NCBI GenBank assembly: GCA_003232015.1
Contig: QIKU01000204.1
Span: 1-7,739, forward strand
Origin: Gammaproteobacteria bacterium
GTDB taxonomy: Bacteria; Pseudomonadota; Gammaproteobacteria; UBA6429
Direction of reading: 5' to 3'
DNA length: 7,739 bases
The translations under genes were made by a program, and so were the position numbers. The notes below the pieces were generated by a model. That model saw only the letters and a list, made by a program, of their open reading frames with translations. It did not search any database and had not been told where the DNA came from. Below, piece after piece: positions 5,615 through 7,739 of the stretch. Numbering within the stretch: position 1 is the first letter of the stretch; each line of letters starts with the position of its first letter.

Positions 5615-5997
5615 CAAGCGGTATAAAAAAGCGTTGTTTGTTTTCAATCATCGAATCACCTCTACACCCCCAATTTTCTGAAATCTATAATAATAAAGCG
5701 ATCGATGAAGTTCGCTTTAGCTCAATGCGTAAAGCTTTAGCGGCATTAAAAAAAATGCCCCCCGACCTTATTGTGGTTGAGTTTTTTTATGGTTACGGAA
5801 ATAATTATGCGGGGATCAATATCAGTAATGTGGATGTGTTGCTTTACAGTTTGCAAAAGTATGCACCAGCTGCAAAAGTGATCGTTCTGGTTGATAAAAA
5901 GGAACGGAAATACGTTGATAAATTAAATGAAATATTGGTACTGCATGCTGTTTTGACCTTTCCTGTTACTGTGCATGATATTGATGCATTATTGTGA
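5611..5997 (+). CDS. Hypothetical protein resembling a degenerate receiver domain
   Basis: A soluble 128-residue protein with no signal peptide and no membrane segment. The order of secondary structure suggests a CheY-like fold: helix SSMRKALAALKKMP, strand PDLIVVEFF (51-59), helix VDVLLYSLQKYAP, strand AKVIVLVD (88-95), helix around ERKYVDKLNEI, strand LHAVLTFPV (111-119) and a final helix DIDALL. At the phosphoacceptor position of β3 there is E57 rather than Asp, and the conserved Lys before Pro is F117. If the fold assignment is right, it cannot be phosphorylated normally, and E57 might mimic the phosphorylated state. No output domain is attached. The start overlaps the upstream small ORF. 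It precedes rfaH by about 110 bases but is separated by that gene's candidate promoter. Function unknown. Confidence 0.7.
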   Translation: MTSGIKKRCLFSIIESPLHPQFSEIYNNKAIDEVRFSSMRKALAALKKMPPDLIVVEFFYGYGNNYAGINISNVDVLLYSLQKYAPAAKVIVLVDKKERKYVDKLNEILVLHAVLTFPVTVHDIDALL

Positions 5998-6004
5998 TGA
6001 ATGC

Positions 6005-6033
6005 TTGTCTATGTGCTAAGATTGGGGTATATA
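6005..6033 (+). promoter_or_regulatory. Candidate sigma70 promoter of rfaH
   Basis: TTGTCT (6005-6010) and TATATA (6028-6033) are spaced by exactly 17 bases. The predicted start near 6040 gives a leader of about 70 bases to the rfaH ATG. No ops-like element is visible in this leader. Confidence 0.5.
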
Positions 6034-6109
6034 TGCATAATAAGTATGAGTGCTTGAATTCATTAGAATTTATTGTATTTAACGTGTGTGATGTTGTGAG
6101 ATATTAATA

Positions 6110-6634
6110 ATGAAATACGTTGAGCAAACTTCAAATAAGTCGTGGTATTTACTCTACACCAAGCCGCGACAGGAAAAACTGGCTCAGGAGAATCTGGAGC
6201 GTCAGGGCTATATGACGTATTTGCCGCTTATTCAGAAAAAGCGAAAGCGTAATGGCAAACGTATAGAGGCTATTGAAGCCTTTTTCCCGCGTTATCTATT
6301 TATTTCTCTTAATACAACAACGGATAACTGGGCTCCTATTCGCTCAACATTAGGGGTAGCGAATATTGTTCGTTTTACTCAATACCCAACAGTCGTATCC
6401 GATTCATTAATATCTTTACTGATGTCTAATGAAGATCCTGATACAGGTTTGTATGACGAAGATTTTAACTTTAAATCAGGGGATAGTGTTCGCATTACAG
6501 ATGGAGCGTTAGCAGGGTATGAAGGTTTTTTTAAAGCGCGTTCAGGAGAGGAACGAGTTATCGTGTTGTTGAATGTGATGGGTAACCAAACAGCAGTGAA
6601 AGTTGAATCCGATGCACTTGAGCATATTACTTAG
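6110..6634 (+). CDS. rfaH: Transcription antiterminator RfaH
   Basis: RfaH, a NusG paralogue of 174 residues (E. coli RfaH has 162). It joins RNA polymerase paused at ops elements and carries it through long, poorly translated operons for O-antigen, capsule, LPS core or secreted proteins, and it also recruits ribosomes. The N-terminal NGN domain covers about 11-105: WYLLYTKPRQEKLAQENLERQ, split as WYLLYTKPRQ and EKLAQENLERQ, then GYMTYLPLI, FFPRYLFISL at 58-67 and VRFTQYPTVV. The KOW domain is about 121-172 (GDSVRITDGALAGYEGFF, then VIVLLNVMGNQTAVKV). The start codon has only a weak upstream site (GAGAT), but the sequence begins at the usual distance from WYLLYTKP. The next gene, a lipid-linked sugar transferase, fits an RfaH-dependent polysaccharide cluster. 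It could be a specialised NusG paralogue of that cluster rather than the genome's general RfaH. Confidence 0.92.
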   Translation: MKYVEQTSNKSWYLLYTKPRQEKLAQENLERQGYMTYLPLIQKKRKRNGKRIEAIEAFFPRYLFISLNTTTDNWAPIRSTLGVANIVRFTQYPTVVSDSLISLLMSNEDPDTGLYDEDFNFKSGDSVRITDGALAGYEGFFKARSGEERVIVLLNVMGNQTAVKVESDALEHIT

Positions 6635-6657
6635 TCTTAACATTTCAGGATAAAAAT

Positions 6658-7731
6658 ATTAATATTTTCACCCAGGCTGACAATCTGCATATTGAAGCTA
6701 CTTTTCTCGTCTTTACCCTTCTGGCTCTAAGTCTTGTATCCTGTTTACTGACGTACTTTTTTATCAATACAAGCCATAAACTCGGAATTATGGATATTCC
6801 GAACCAACGTTCCTTACACGACACCCCAAAACCTCGAACCGGTGGGCTGGCTATTTTAATTGCGTTACTGCTTGGTTTTTTTATTCTTTATGATGAAATT
6901 AATATTGGATTGCTATCTATTCTTCTTTATGGACTGGTTATTTTAGCGGTCGCGTTTATTGATGATATCTATTCCATTTCTGCGTTACTCAGGTTTTTTT
7001 TACAAATAGCCGTTTCCAGTGTGTTTGTACTAAAGGGACTGAATTTGGAAGTGTTGAGTTTGCCCGGGCTGGATATACCTTTAAACTACTTTATCGCGAG
7101 TGTTGTGACGGTTCTTTTTATAGTTTGGGTGGTTAATTTATATAATTTTATGGATGGGATGGATGGCTTTGCCGGCGGCATGGCGATAATAGGTTTTGCT
7201 ACTTTTGCTATTCTTGCTGCAATACAGGGTGAGCTTAGCTTTATGGTTCTAAATTTGGTCGTTGTGGCGGCAACACTGGGTTTTATTATTTTTAATCTCC
7301 CCCCAGCTCAAATATTTCTAGGTGATGTTGGCTCAACGCTGTTTGGTATATTAGTTGCTGTATTTATTTTATGGGCCGATATTACACATATTTTCCCTTT
7401 ATGGCTGGGAATTATTGTCTTTATGCCATTTTTCCTGGATGCATCGGTAACACTTTGCAAACGGGTATTAAAAAAAGAAAAGGTCTGGCAGGCGCACCGC
7501 TCACATTATTACCAACGACTGGTACTTTTAGGGTTTGGGCATAAGAAAACACTAATGCTGGAATACGCCTGGATGTTGGCTTGCTCTATGGTTAGTATTT
7601 TCCTGTTGGTCAATAAAAATAGCGCTGTAGAGTGGGTAACCGTTAGCTTATTTATGGTGTTATCTATTATGGTATTAGTCTATATTGATATAAAGACCAG
7701 GGATAATAAAAGAATAAATACTATAAAATAA
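6658..7731 (+). CDS. WecA/WbpL-family undecaprenyl-phosphate sugar-1-phosphate transferase
   Basis: Multi-pass inner-membrane enzyme of the MraY/WecA superfamily. It moves a sugar-1-phosphate from a UDP-sugar to undecaprenyl phosphate, the first step of O-antigen or similar polysaccharide synthesis. Counting from the first ATG at 6790, the motifs are DIPNQRSLHDTPKPRTGG (2-19), FIDD (56-59), NLYNFMDGMDG (116-126), FLGDVGS (176-182) and the cytoplasmic HRSHYYQR (236-243), typical of WbpL-type members. The ATG at 6790 removes the first membrane helix: the frame upstream encodes a helix about 6700-6765 (FLVFTLLALSLVSCLLTYFF) followed by NTSHKLGI, as in homologues. That upstream stretch, open from 6622, contains no ATG, GTG or TTG. 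I place the start at ATT 6658, 7 bases after AGGA (6647-6650), giving 357 residues. The coding identity is firm; the start is tentative. The sugar specificity is not readable. Confidence 0.88.
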   Translation: MNIFTQADNLHIEATFLVFTLLALSLVSCLLTYFFINTSHKLGIMDIPNQRSLHDTPKPRTGGLAILIALLLGFFILYDEINIGLLSILLYGLVILAVAFIDDIYSISALLRFFLQIAVSSVFVLKGLNLEVLSLPGLDIPLNYFIASVVTVLFIVWVVNLYNFMDGMDGFAGGMAIIGFATFAILAAIQGELSFMVLNLVVVAATLGFIIFNLPPAQIFLGDVGSTLFGILVAVFILWADITHIFPLWLGIIVFMPFFLDASVTLCKRVLKKEKVWQAHRSHYYQRLVLLGFGHKKTLMLEYAWMLACSMVSIFLLVNKNSAVEWVTVSLFMVLSIMVLVYIDIKTRDNKRINTIK

Positions 7732-7739
7732 AGTTGGAT

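Noticed and set aside
6352..6362. GGTAGCG core resembling the ops element recognised by RfaH
   Set aside because: It lies in the middle of rfaH itself, in a conserved coding stretch, and matches only about 8 of 11 ops positions. Similar GGTAGC strings in the tRNA and near 3504 also lack the full element.

Overview
The window reads as part of an AT-rich gammaproteobacterial chromosome from a sulfur oxidiser. The evidence is a soxYZ pair, a periplasmic DsrE-like protein, an initiator tRNA close to the enterobacterial form, and rfaH beside a WecA-type glycosyl-phosphate transferase. Species cannot be assigned from the sequence alone.

Left block (2-3426, plus strand): the 3' part of a membrane sensor histidine kinase overlaps by 11 bases an NtrC-type response regulator. 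About 200 bases later comes a small secreted DsrE-like protein with its own strong ribosome binding site, a candidate promoter and several perfect palindromes. The regulator keeps the NtrC layout (receiver, AAA+, Fis-type helix-turn-helix), but its sigma54-contact loop GAFTGA has become HGVNDA and its Walker B DE has become DD. No -24/-12 promoter is visible nearby.

Middle block (3427-4449): soxY then soxZ run on the minus strand, convergent with the DsrE-like gene. Two oppositely directed intrinsic terminators separate them. The regions upstream of the DsrE-like gene and of soxY share an exact 13-base dyad, ATGCATTTTGCAT, in the same orientation relative to the gene. It is a candidate operator tying the two-component system to both sulfur units.

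tRNA block (4674-5191): a good sigma70 promoter, an initiator tRNA-Met with CCA encoded, and an intrinsic terminator are followed by a tandem array with an exact 136-base period (about 3.2 units). Each unit repeats the 3' half of the tRNA, the terminator and a decayed tRNA 5' half. The layout resembles the 178-base repeats downstream of E. coli tyrT. It is the most unusual structure in the window.

Right block (5192-7731, plus strand): a non-coding stretch with a candidate promoter leads to a 51-codon ORF coupled by ATGA overlap to a 128-residue protein that looks like a degenerate receiver domain. Then come rfaH (antitermination of long polysaccharide operons) and a WecA/WbpL-family polyprenyl-phosphate sugar-phosphate transferase, probably the start of a surface polysaccharide cluster. 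The transferase's first membrane helix lies upstream of its first ATG, so it appears to need a non-AUG start, best placed at an ATT at 6658.
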